From Bemisia tabaci (taxonomy: Eukaryota > Arthropoda > Insecta > Hemiptera > Aleyrodidae), in assembly GCF_918797505.1 (NCBI RefSeq), contig NC_092795.1:3009434-3073433 (forward strand): a stretch of 64,000 nt of DNA. Reading direction: 5' to 3'. The position numbers and the translations under genes were made by a program. Each line of letters begins with the position of its first letter. The stretch's first letter is position 1. The notes below the pieces were generated by a model. The model ran no database searches, had not been told where the DNA came from, and saw only the letters and a program-made list of their open reading frames with translations. Shown piece after piece: positions 55,196-64,000 of the stretch.

Positions 55196-55802
55196 AAGGA
55201 CTCGAACTATGGAGGAGGAAGTAATGAAATAAGGTTGTTGTTCCAGTTGGACAAACAAAGACGGAGAGATGCTCTAATCGGCTGCGAGGGAACTCTCGAC
55301 ACGAGACACCCCTGGTGGCTGCGTGGCGCCTGGCTGTCTCGTCCTCCCGTCTGAGTGTTATTGGGAACATACGTTGCGTTGCCCGGCGAACCCGGAGGGC
55401 GGGCGAGATTTCCACCGGTGTTTGCTCAGACGGGGTCGGAGGTGGCACAGCTTTGGTCGCGTGGAGGTCGCGTGCCCGACCCGCCGCCCGCCCTCGGGAA
55501 ATAAATGCTCATCCGATCAAACCCAAATCGCGCCTACCAGAATGTCATCTGCGAATTTTCCCGCCGTCCCGCGCCAAGCACACAACCAAACCGTTTTCCG
55601 CCCGCTTAATTCCCGTTGACTTGTTTCGCCGACTAATTTATGCTAATTGCTCTGCGCTCCCCCCAGCCCCCCCCCCCCCCCCGTTTCATCCGATGTTGAC
55701 GAGGAGGCGACGCATCGCAAGTTGATTTTAGGAAAAATCCGAAAAGTTTCATAGTTTTGCCTCGGGGCTCTCGTTGGAAATTTAATGAATGTATTCATCA
55801 GG
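55196..55802. other. CG-rich intergenic patch
   Basis: 55250-55700 is clearly more GC-rich than the surroundings and ends in a C15-like run at 55668-55682. Overlapping open frames exist on both strands (for example 55315-55725) but show no protein family features. Could be an unmethylated or regulatory patch. Confidence 0.4.
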
Positions 55803-56260
55803 GTTGCCACAGTCAGGGAATACCGGGAAAATAGGGAAATGTCAGGGAATTTTCAAAAGTCAGGTAAAACCTGGAAATGTCAAGGGAAATGACGTAAATG
55901 TCAGGGAAAATAACGAAAATGACAGGGAAACATTGTCAAGTCACCTTTATTTCCTCTCGAGAATAGGTTTGACGTATCGAACAACACATTTTATCTAAGA
56001 ACCAGTGGCGTGGCGTGCTTTGCGATATATTGATTGTTATGCCATTCAAACCCATGGTAAAGAATCGATTATTAAGGTGTCCGCTGCGAACACCCTGTTA
56101 ATCGATTCTTTTCTATAGGTTATTAAATGGCAGATCGCAATCGATATATCGCAAAGCACGCCACGCCACTGCTGAAAACTATTTCAAATCATGTCTTTTT
56201 AAGCATCTGGCATATCCTCCATTGTCAGGGAAATGTCAGGGAATTTCATTTCATAGCATT
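55803..56260. repeat. Interspersed repeat with GTCAGGGAA motifs, split by a hAT MITE
   Basis: GTCAGGGAA/GTCAAGGGAAA-type motifs recur at short spacing from 55811 to 55930, and again after the MITE at about 56226-56245 (TGTCAGGGAAATGTCAGGGA). Confidence 0.6.
56003..56171. mobile_element. hAT-type MITE, copy 2
   Basis: 169 bp, CAGTGGCGTGGCGTGCTTTG / CAAAGCACGCCACGCCACTG exact inverted ends. Flanks CTAAGAAC (55995-56002) and CTGAAAAC (56172-56179) agree at 6 of 8 positions: an aged 8-bp duplication. Confidence 0.85.
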
Positions 56261-56381
56261 CATTTCATTAGCACTCAATAATGCATTTCTGCCGCAAGCT
56301 TATGGATATTTTCCTATGAATTTTTCGAAGGATTTCACTCGCGATTCAATTTATTTTTCAATTTTTTTTTTATAATTAGTT

Positions 56382-56815
56382 TCACCGTCGATGCGATGAA
56401 ATTATTTTCAAACGCAAATCCTACATCATGTTAATTACTTGAATGACAGAAATGCCTCACAGGTCTAAAGCTTGCGCGAAATTGCTTACGGCGCTGCGAG
56501 CAACTATTACTGCACGGAAGTGTTGCACGGTATCAAGTGGAATTGAAGGCGCACTAACGATCGACGCCGCGCCGTTGTTACATCGGGTGTAAGTTTTGAA
56601 GTTTCAAACTCGGTCTGTAATGAAGCTTTCTATTCACATGTCAGAATGTTGCCTACGCCCGATAGTAAGTTATCCATTTGTATCTATTTATTTAAAAACT
56701 AGTAAGTAACACTCAGCGTTTGGAAAAAGGTTTCTAGTTTGGAAATAATTTTGTGCGTCGTTGTTTGTTCTTAAAAAGGAACAGGCAATCAATCTCTCTC
56801 ACTGATGAAAACGCT
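56382..56815. mobile_element. Repeat family J, copy 3
   Basis: GCTTGCGCGAAATTGCTTAC, GGCGCTGCGAGCAACTATTA, then GCACGGTATCAAGTGGAATT; ends with GGCAATCAATCTCTCTCACT, as in copy 1. Confidence 0.65.
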
Positions 56816-56957
56816 TACATTAAAAAAAGGTAATTTTATCATTAGTACCAAAGAGAAATAGATTTAATTTTCCTTCGGAGCCCTCCTCAAGCAATGACGC
56901 ACAAAATCATTTTCTGCCGTGATACGGAAGAAAGTCATAACACATCCCTGACCAATT

Positions 56958-57207
56958 CTGTTGTGCTAAGGAAGAACGTCGTATGAGCCTTCAAACGTTG
57001 CCATATCTCCTTCAGTAAGAACGAATTTACTGATAAACTTGTGAGCCTTGTTTTTCAAATTTTTCAGACAATTTAGTTCGCAATTTAATCTAAAACAACT
57101 GAAAACTTAAAGGAAAATTACGCATAGCTTTCTTCAAAACTAAACTCTTTTAGAGGAATTTTGGCAACATTCGAAGGCTCATACGGTGTTTTTCGTTAGT
57201 ACGGCAG
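56958..57207. mobile_element. MITE family A, copy 5
   Basis: 250 bp, ends CTGTTGTGCTAAGGAAGAAC / GTTTTTCGTTAGTACGGCAG; GTTGCC / GGCAAC inside. Confidence 0.8.
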
Positions 57208-57230
57208 AACTGCCCTCAAGTTGTTTAATT

Positions 57231-57367
57231 AGACTGCATTTTGCAATTTGGAACTATAAATTCTGACTCTTCTGGAAAAGCACTTATGTGCACAGGGAAA
57301 CTAATGGCACATACGTTGTTTTTAAACCGGGCTAGAATTTATAGTTCCAAATTGCAAAATGTAGTCC
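57231..57367. mobile_element. Short inverted-repeat element (uninterrupted copy of the intron 2 outer element)
   Basis: 137 bp, AGACTGCATTTTGCAATTTG / CAAATTGCAAAATGTAGTCC. It equals 12301-12360 joined directly to 13095-13165, apart from point changes, so it shows the state before the intron 2 insertion. Confidence 0.82.
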
Positions 57368-58231
57368 AATTGAGAATGAATTTACGAAAGTGTTGGGAGT
57401 ATTTTATTGAATCGCGAGTGAAATCCTTCGAAAAATTCATGGGACAATATCCACAAGTTTGCGCCAGAAATGTATTATTTTTTCAGGACAAAATTCGGTG
57501 TTGTTCACAAGTTCATGGGCGTTTTTCCTTAGGACGCCAGTATTGTCTCGACACGTATTACGTCGTTCGGAAAGCAATTACTGGACACAAGGGAGGGGTG
57601 CTGCCCGAGTAACAAGCTGGAATTGTCATACAGCGCCTGGAAGAGTATTATTGTCAGAAAACTCGTCGGCCCCCAGGATATAAGACATGATTCAATGTTG
57701 ACGTGGACCGCAAAAAGCACGGAGTAATACGAGAAACAGAGTCCATCTCAAAGCATAGTAACGCTCTTACATCGAAAAACAGAAGCAGCCGAACTGAGCC
57801 GTCAATCGAAGCCGCTCCCACGCATATCGTTTCTCCTCTGACGTAAGAGCGTTAGATATCAGCACGTGAGCTTCGGAAATGGTGGAGTTATACGGATTTC
57901 AGGGCTCATCTGGAAATGAAGATAGGTCACGAGAGGAGCGATGGTGTGTGGTGTCTTCGCTGTCACATTTGGAGCGGACGGATTCGCCCCTTTCCTTCGG
58001 CGCTTGAAAGATACGTCAATCCGGGCGCGAATGACTCGATCGTATAAGTCCCCTCACGATTAACCGAGAACTTTCAGGTATTTTCTGAGCGGCCCAGTCA
58101 TGTCCGAGTCGGGGCACATCATTCGCCCGGATTATGAGTGACACCTCTCTCAAGTTGTTCGTTTTCCGAACGCAAGGAAACGGGCAAATGCCGGGTGATT
58201 GATTCAACCTGAGCGATTCCTGTAATGAATC
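57368..58231. other. Intergenic stretch without gene
   Basis: 57490-57545 carries an isolated MITE A right end (GGGCGTTTTTCCTTAGGACG). 57758-57858 holds an inverted pair AACGCTCTTACATCGAAAAA/ CTGACGTAAGAGCGTTAG. Otherwise nothing recognised. Confidence 0.4.
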
Positions 58232-58484
58232 CTGCCGTACTAAGGAAGAACGCCGCATGAATATCCGACAGTTGCCAAATTTCTTCTCACGAAACAGTTA
58301 TTTTTTAAGAGAGTTATCAATATTTTTTGTTGAAATTTTCAAGAACCAAAGGTAAAATTAGCAACAAAATTATCTGAAAATTTAGAGGAAAAACTTATAC
58401 AAATTTTCCTGAAAATTCGTGATTTTTCAAAGGAAATATGGCAACGCCTGAAGGTTCATACGGCGTTTTTCCTCAGCACGGCAG
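58232..58484. mobile_element. MITE family A, copy 6
   Basis: 253 bp, CTGCCGTACTAAGGAAGAAC / GTTTTTCCTCAGCACGGCAG. Flanks AATC / AATT, 3 of 4 matching. Confidence 0.82.
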
Positions 58485-58512
58485 AATTCGTGCTGGACGG
58501 ACGGCTCGTTGT

Positions 58513-58765
58513 TGCCCGGGCGAGGGAACGTAACTCTATTTCAAGGTTGCAAAATTGACTCAAATAATTAAATTGTTTTCAATTTTGTACTTGTGCAATT
58601 TGTGTACCAAATTTTTCTGAGTTTTTCATGAGCTCAGGAGGAAAATCGGTGAAATTTTTTAATGGAAATGTCCAAAATTCTCCCGGTAAAATTTTATGTG
58701 CGACGGGGAATTTGGCACCATTGAATTGGAGTTAGGTCCTTCCGTGAGGGAAATGACGGACTGTC
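58513..58765. mobile_element. Inverted-repeat element family I, copy 2
   Basis: GGGAACGTAACTCTATTTCA on the left; TGAATTGGAGTTAGGTCCTT, then CCGTGAGGG on the right. Confidence 0.55.
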
Positions 58766-59365
58766 AAGTTTGGAAAATTGATATCTCGGAATGAGTTAGA
58801 AAGTGGAAATTTCGAGGCATAAAGCGTCATCATTATGAAGGGGTAAATCTTGCGACTGATGAATCCGATGGGAGTTGTTCTGCACCTGTGGCTCGTAACC
58901 TAATTTTGATTTTTTGAAGAAGTAGCCGACATTTTGTGTTAGTATGGGGAGTAGAGCACAGAGCAACCTGAACGTGCGGTTAATATTTTTCGGTCAGTTT
59001 TTTTGTTAATTTTACCATATCTTTGGGTTAGGAGATGGCTAATTGTTTTAAAAATCAGGCGCAAACATCCAGAATTGAATCTGAATCGCATTGGTTACAG
59101 TGCGCCGTAGTCACTTGCAATCGCAAGTCGCAATCTTTGTATGATGTCGTAAGAAACTAGACTACATCATCTGAGCAGGAAAATCTCTTTATCCCCAGAT
59201 GTCTCAGAGTAACCTAGGAATTCGGCTGACTTAACGAAAAATTGTGTTTAACAATTAGCAAATCGGTTTGACTGACCTAACCGAACATATACTAGCCCAA
59301 AGTAACCATAAAGCACGTTAATTCCTAACTGCACATATGGGTGCAGGGTCGTTTTCGATAAACCA
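58766..59365. other. Intergenic stretch without gene
   Basis: No repeat family or coding signal recognised. Confidence 0.4.
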
Positions 59366-59583
59366 TATACACGGAAGAAAATAGACTGCTGATTAAACAA
59401 TTGAATTGTTAAAAAGTATGTCCGATATGTTTCAAATGTAACTTTTAAAATAGTGGAAAGCTAATTTTATCATTAGGTGGTTAAATTAGCATTTTTTTTA
59501 TTGTAAAATCTTCATTGAAACATGTCGGGCACTTTTCTTAGCTACAAAATTGTTAAATCAGCACCATCATTTTTTCCGTGTTT
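59366..59583. mobile_element. MITE with ACACGGAA ends, diverged relative of the intron 3 copy
   Basis: TACACGGAAGAAAATAGACT..AACAATTGAATTGTT on the left and TTGTTAAATCAGC..TTTTTTCCGTGT on the right, with TTGTAAAATCTTCATTGAAA as in the intron 3 element. Confidence 0.65.
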
Positions 59584-59885
59584 ATCGAAGCGGTTCCGTT
59601 AAAAAGTAGTGATGATGAGAGGGTCCTTCCCGATAGTTTCCAGAGTTTTCCGAGCTGGAAAAGAAAACTGTTTTGACTGTCTGATACCGGGGGCAGTTTT
59701 TGATAACATCAGCCTTTTTGGGGTTTATCGAGATTTCAGAAGGGGTACTGATAACATACCGACGAGGATTCATTTTTAAAAGGGACCTTTGACAGAATCT
59801 GAAAATTGAATTATTAATACACTTGCGCATGGAATTACACGTAATTTTTTGTTCTCAGTTAAAGTATAATGTCGGAGGTGAAAAG

Positions 59886-60011
59886 CCTATGTCACACTAT
59901 TAAAATACTCCATCAAAATGTCAAGGTCAAGTGCTGTGATTAGTCCAAGTCATCGAATCAGCCAATCACAACACCCGACCTTGATATTTGGATGGCTAGC
60001 TTTGATAGTGT
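59886..60011. repeat. Short imperfect palindrome
   Basis: GCCTATGTCACACTATTAAA..TCAAGGTCAAGTGCTGTGAT pairs with ATCACAACACCCGACCTTGA..GATAGTGTGACACAGGC. About 126 bp in all. Confidence 0.6.
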
Positions 60012-60262
60012 GACACAGGCACTCCAACGCACGTATCTCGGATTGCGACGTTGCAGACTTTCTGTCACATACCTCATTTTTGAAGTGGATAGTTACCCAA
60101 GGTCATTTTTTAAAAATTTTGATGATTTCTCTTCTTTACGCGAAGAAAATCCTGTGAAAACTTCAAGGAACTCTTGATTCGTCCTCCTTAAAAAAAATTG
60201 ATAAGAGCGGAGATTTTAAAGCATCGCAAACGAGGTACGCGTTTTTGCAGTTTCATCGTCGA
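60012..60262. mobile_element. MITE family B, diverged copy
   Basis: CGCACGTATCTCGGATTGCG, CAGACTTTCTGTCACATACC and GCAAACGAGGTACGCGTTTT, then TGCAGTTTCATCGTCGA at the right end. Confidence 0.6.
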
Positions 60263-60273
60263 AATGGGCCGTT

Positions 60274-60404
60274 GAGGTTCAGTAACACGATCAAATTGAG
60301 CCATCAAACTGAAGCTCTGATTGATGGAAAAAGGCCTGAGGTGTGTATGCTACCAATGAGAGGCCCAATTCGATGGCTCAATTTGATCGTGTAACTGAAC
60401 CTAT
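60274..60404. repeat. Short palindrome with ~30-bp exact arms
   Basis: GGTTCAGTAACACGATCAAA, then TTGAGCCATC; complement GATGGCTCAATTTGATCGTG, then TAACTGAACC. Confidence 0.75.
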
Positions 60405-60566
60405 AGAGAGCAACATACTGGAAGTTGGCAACAAGCATCTATTGAGGCTCCGAAGTCGCTCACATTGCCCATCCAGGTTTTTGAAGGCGAACCCATTAAA
60501 AAGAACGCGGGACAATGGTGCTCGTTGTGCTAAACCGGTCACTATCGGTGGATCAGATGTGACCTT

Positions 60567-61125
60567 AAACGGGTCAGTTGCGTTGGTCACAGAATCCTGT
60601 TTTGATGCTTGATTTTCGTAAATTAGCTGATAATAATAAGATCCCTCCTGACAGCAACTTTCCACGTTCAATAGACATATCGCGCTTTGAAAAATTCGAT
60701 TTATGATGTGGACGTATTTCTATCAAACGGAACTATGTGCATTATGACATGAGTCCTGTCATGCACATATTCTTATGGGTCTTAGGGCTCATGTCTTAGT
60801 GCACATAGTTTCGTTTGGCAGAAATACGTCCATGTTATCCACCGCGACAGTGACGCTCCCGAATTTCTTCCACCTTGCTTTCATTAGTCAGACGTTTGAA
60901 CTGGTTACTCAACGTGAAACTCAGATGAAAGCAAGGTGGAAGAAATCAAGGGTGTCACTACCGTGGTGGATGATGTCGATAAACACATTTTTCAAAGCGC
61001 GTTATGTCGGTTAATATTGAACGTAGAAAGATTCTGTTAGGACTGGTTTTATTATTTTTAGCTGATCCACAAGAAGCCAGCATCAAAACAAGACTCCGTG
61101 ATCAGCTCAACTTACCTACCCATTA
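60567..61125. mobile_element. Inverted-repeat element family F, copy 2, with a nested palindrome
   Basis: Arms as in copy 1 (GGGTCAGTTGCGTTGGTCAC / GTGATCAGCTCAACT; ACGTTCAATA / TATTGAACGT). Inside, 60707-60834 is an added palindrome, GGACGTATTTCTATCAAACG / CGTTTGGCAGAAATACGTCC, which copy 1 lacks. The CTTCCACCTTGCTTTCAT inverted pair is retained. Confidence 0.72.
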
Positions 61126-61164
61126 AATTTTGAACAACTTTGGTCAAACGAGCTACATGGTACG

Positions 61165-61417
61165 GTGCCGTGCTAAGGAAGAACGCCGTATAAACATTCG
61201 AGAGTTGCTAAATTTCCTACGATTAAATTTTCATTTTTTAGGAGAGTTATGAATATATTTTTCCTTTAAATTTTCAGAATCTTTAGGTAGAATTGCGAAT
61301 AAAACCGTCGGAAAATGGGGAGGAAAATAATCATAAATTTACCAGAAAATTCGCGTTTTGTCAAAGGAAATGTGGCAACGCCTGAATTTTCATACGGCGT
61401 TTTTCATAGCACGTCAG
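61165..61417. mobile_element. MITE family A, copy 7 (TSD TACG)
   Basis: 253 bp, GTGCCGTGCTAAGGAAGAAC / GCGTTTTTCATAGCACGTCAG-type end. TACG at 61161-61164 and 61418-61421. Confidence 0.85.
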
Positions 61418-62289
61418 TACGGGAGTTTCACTGTTGACGAGTAATGTGCGTGGTCAAAATACTCCTTTTACAAGTATTCACATTGCTAAGCAAGGCACGG
61501 GTGAGAACTAACAGACCTGATAAATGAAAATTGTGCATTTTGAAAGACGGTAAAAAGTGTCTGAGAGAAAATGATGTATGGAGCCGCGACAAAAGGTTAG
61601 GAGGGAGCTATTTAAAAGAGGGAGGGGAGGGGAGGGAGAGAGAAAGAGAAAACGGGAACATTCGGAGTGGTGTGGATGAATAATATGCAAAGCAGGAAGG
61701 GTTTGTCGAGGGTGGAGGGCAGGAGAGAAGGGCGGAGGAGGCGGGTTTCCAGGGATGCTGCTGAAGCCCCAGACACGTCTTCTCCAGAATTTTCTCGCCG
61801 GAACACAGCGCAAAGCATCTTTTTCTTCAATGTTGCCCTCTATGGTGGAAATGCTCTCACTTTAAAAGTGTTTTTAAGCTCATGGACCTTTTATCATCCG
61901 ACAAAAAGTCAAAATATACGAGAATTCATTGTGTTCCACAGGCGTAGCGTGGCATCCCCTACGTGGAGAGAGGTTTAGAAAATTTTGGAAAAGCAGCACA
62001 AGTTTACCCTTTTTTCAGGTTTAACGTTTATCAATCGTACAGAGTAAAAATTGCAAAATTGAACGTATTGCAGTAACTGACAGACTTCTGAAATTAAAGA
62101 AAACATAAAATATTAAAGCCACCAGACGCATCCAGCACCATTATTTCCATAAAAACCGCGCCAGTGCTGCGGTTTACGCAAGCTTAAGACGTGCGTCTGC
62201 AAATCCATCCAAAACCTTTCAAAAAAGAATCACACAAAAACCTGAAAAAAGAATAAAGGACGATTATCAACACAGTCGAAGACAGGAAA
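61418..62289. other. Intergenic stretch without gene
   Basis: A purine-rich GGGAGG/GAGA tract at 61600-61655. Overlapping open frames on both strands around 61508-61978 are not recognisable proteins. Confidence 0.4.
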
Positions 62290-62905
62290 GACGTATTCGG
62301 GCCTTTTTTTAACTTTTCTCCCGAATCTGAGTGACACCTCATTAACAGCATATAGCAGAGCATTGAGAGCTCACGCTTCGCGTCATCGCGCCTTCAATTT
62401 TTCAGATGCAGCACGGACGTCCATCGAGTACGAATAGTTGTATCTCTGCGCCGTCGTATACGCGCATCCTTTCCTTCCCTCTACTTCCATGTTGTGTTTG
62501 TTCCCGTTTATCTTATTCGTAATGGTGCTTCAAGTACCACGTGAGTAACATGGCCAGAGGTAGGAGAGATGTGTTCGGGCCTCTTTTTTAACTTTTCTCC
62601 CGAATCTGAGCGACACCTCATTAACAGCATATAGCAGAGCATTGAGAGCTCACGCTTCGCGTCATCGCGCCTTCAATTTTTCAGATGCAGCACGGACGTC
62701 CATCGAGTACGAATAGTTGTATCTCTGCGCCGTCGTATACGCGCATCCTTTCTTTTCCTCTACTTCCATGTTGTGTTTGTTCCCGTTTATCTTATTCGTA
62801 ATGGTGCTTCAAGTGCCATACGTGAGTAACATGGCCAGAGGTAGGAGAGATGTGTTCGGGTATTTTTTTAAACTTTTCTCCCGAATCTCAGCGACACCTC
62901 ACAAC
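62290..62905. repeat. Tandem duplication, about 280-bp unit, 2.2 copies
   Basis: Unit starts at ATTCGGGCC (62295), TGTTCGGGCC (62572) and TGTTCGGGTA (62853). The first two copies (about 279 and 281 bp) differ at only a handful of positions, such as CCTTCC/TTTTCC near 62470/62752. The third is cut off after about 55 bp. The unit includes CACGCTTCGCGTCATCGCGC. Confidence 0.9.
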
Positions 62906-63074
62906 AAGACTCATGAGTTAAAGACTCAGATACGCAGATCGCCGTCCACTGACGTCACTAGCGCTTTATAATTCCCATTCATTCTTACGGCCCGAGCACT
63001 AAGGAGCCTACTTCTTCTATTCCACCCGTCTCTCGTTCCTTTTGCCATAAATACTTCCAATTAAATCAAGCAGC

Positions 63075-63690
63075 CCGCCGCGCCGCACAGTGCGGCCCTC
63101 TGTGGACAAAAAAAAAATTCACAACTTGATATCTGAACATTTTTTTTGGAGTTTGTCATCTTAAAGATATTTTTGACTCACAATGATGGTCATTTTCAAA
63201 TTTTCAGCTCAAAACCACTTCAAATTTGGGTAGAAAGTGGGCGGAAAATGGGTTGAGAATCACTGATCCATAAGAAATACACGGGGAAAAGACGTCAACT
63301 TCAAATGAAGATTTCTCGCTTGAAACGCAAAATGCTCTGGGTGGTTGAAATTTTCTTAATCCTCAGATATTCAACTTCAATTCTACCAAAAAGATATTGC
63401 GACTATCAGAGATATTTGAAGTTAAAGTTTGGATGTTTCACGTTGCTTATACATTGTTAACATAGGGCTGATTCGACTTTGCCAACTTCAAATAAACTTC
63501 TCTCGAAAAATACGCAAGACATCCTGAGATATAATATTTTCTTATCTCTCGAGTGTTTTACTTTGATAGGCCGAAGGGTTTTCCTATGTCGGTAATACTA
63601 TCTTCGTTATTTAAAGTTAAGTGTCCTTTACCGATTTTTGTCCGCATCGTCCTTAAAGATGCCGCACTGTGCGCCGCGCCGGTATAGCTT
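63075..63690. mobile_element. Possible inverted-repeat element with GCCGCACTGTGCG ends
   Basis: GCGCCGCACAGTGCGGCC..TGTGGACAAAAA at 63080-63113 faces TTTTTGTCCGCA..GCCGCACTGTGCGCCGCGCC at 63636-63681. The interior is AT-rich and non-coding. Confidence 0.55.
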
Positions 63691-63746
63691 AATTTTTACT
63701 TCTATTGGACCGAGCCCTCTTTCTCCGTCAATTCTCACATAATATG

Positions 63747-64000
63747 TCGACGGTGTAAGTCTGGAATCACGTATCTCGCTTTGCGACGTGGCAGACTTCC
63801 TGTCATACTTCATTTTTTAAATGGAAAACTACTCACTGGCAATTCCTAAAAACTCCCGTGCATTTTCTTTCCTAAACAAAAAAAATTCTGCGAGATTTTC
63901 AAGGAATGATGTCGCTTTTTTCTCTTTTAAAAAAATAAAATTAGATCTGAGATTTTCAAACACTGCAAACGAAATACGTGGTTGCAGACTTACACCGTCG
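63747..64000. mobile_element. MITE family B, copy running to the window edge
   Basis: Starts TCGACGGTGTAAGTCTGGAA and the last bases of the window are CTTACACCGTCG, the matching right end lacking only its final base. Core GCAGACTTCCTGTCATACTT is present. Confidence 0.8.

Noticed and set aside
55315..55725. 136-codon Arg-rich frame and overlapping frames on both strands
   Set aside because: Overlapping frames on both strands in a CG-rich patch, with no domain, splice support or recognisable residues.
61508..61978. Overlapping 100-codon frames on both strands
   Set aside because: Low-complexity purine-rich DNA yields open frames by chance; no family resemblance.
1..64000. tRNA, rRNA or other structured RNA genes
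   Set aside because: I looked for tRNA box A/B-like pairs and conserved rRNA segments and found none convincing. A covariance-model scan (tRNAscan, Rfam) would be decisive.
1..64000. Horizontally acquired bacterial or viral gene cluster
   Set aside because: No intronless prokaryote-like frames, ribosome-binding sites or viral protein signatures were seen. The only intact gene is an insect-type DCAF6.

Overview
The window is animal, almost certainly insect, nuclear DNA. It is AT-rich, its genes are split by GT-AG introns, and it is densely packed with small inverted-repeat transposons. The encoded proteins resemble known insect and vertebrate families. I lean to a hemipteran, perhaps a whitefly, from the general look of the repeats, but this is a guess the sequence alone does not prove.

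Genes. (1) At the left edge is the last coding exon (293-432, + strand) of a seven-transmembrane PAQR receptor, closest to PAQR3. Its 3' untranslated region appears to contain an intron (535-4098) and to end at a poly(A) signal near 5880. (2) The main gene is a complete DCAF6 (IQWD1/NRIP) orthologue on the + strand, 10717-26166. I reconstruct 14 coding exons that join in frame into 1382 codons. WD40 blades 1-5 come from exons 2-7 and blades 6-7 from exons 11-12. Between them lies a Ser/Pro-rich disordered segment, mostly one 2.3 kb exon with fifteen 20-residue repeats. DCAF6 is a substrate receptor of the CUL4-DDB1 ubiquitin ligase. No other protein-coding gene is supported. The rest of the coding signal is an antisense LINE fragment in intron 4 (15068-15690).

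Layout. 0-6 kb: PAQR end and its repeat-filled 3'UTR intron. 6-10.7 kb: intergenic nested MITEs and a GC-rich palindrome before DCAF6. 10.7-26.2 kb: DCAF6, with transposon insertions in introns 2, 3, 4, 11 and 12. 26.2-32 kb: AT-rich, nearly repeat-free sequence, possibly including DCAF6 3'UTR. 32.07-37.88 kb: a 5.8 kb GC-rich minisatellite of 36-bp hairpin-forming monomers with a higher-order block of about 0.63-0.82 kb. 37.9-64 kb: gene-free sequence with at least a dozen families of inverted-repeat elements, often nested, separated by a few repeat-poor islands.

Most notable points: the hairpin minisatellite with higher-order structure; the repeat-expanded DCAF6 with a probable GC-AG intron, a skippable exon and no visible IQ motif; and a well-resolved set of non-autonomous DNA transposons with target-site duplications (4 bp, TA and 8 bp types) and datable nesting.
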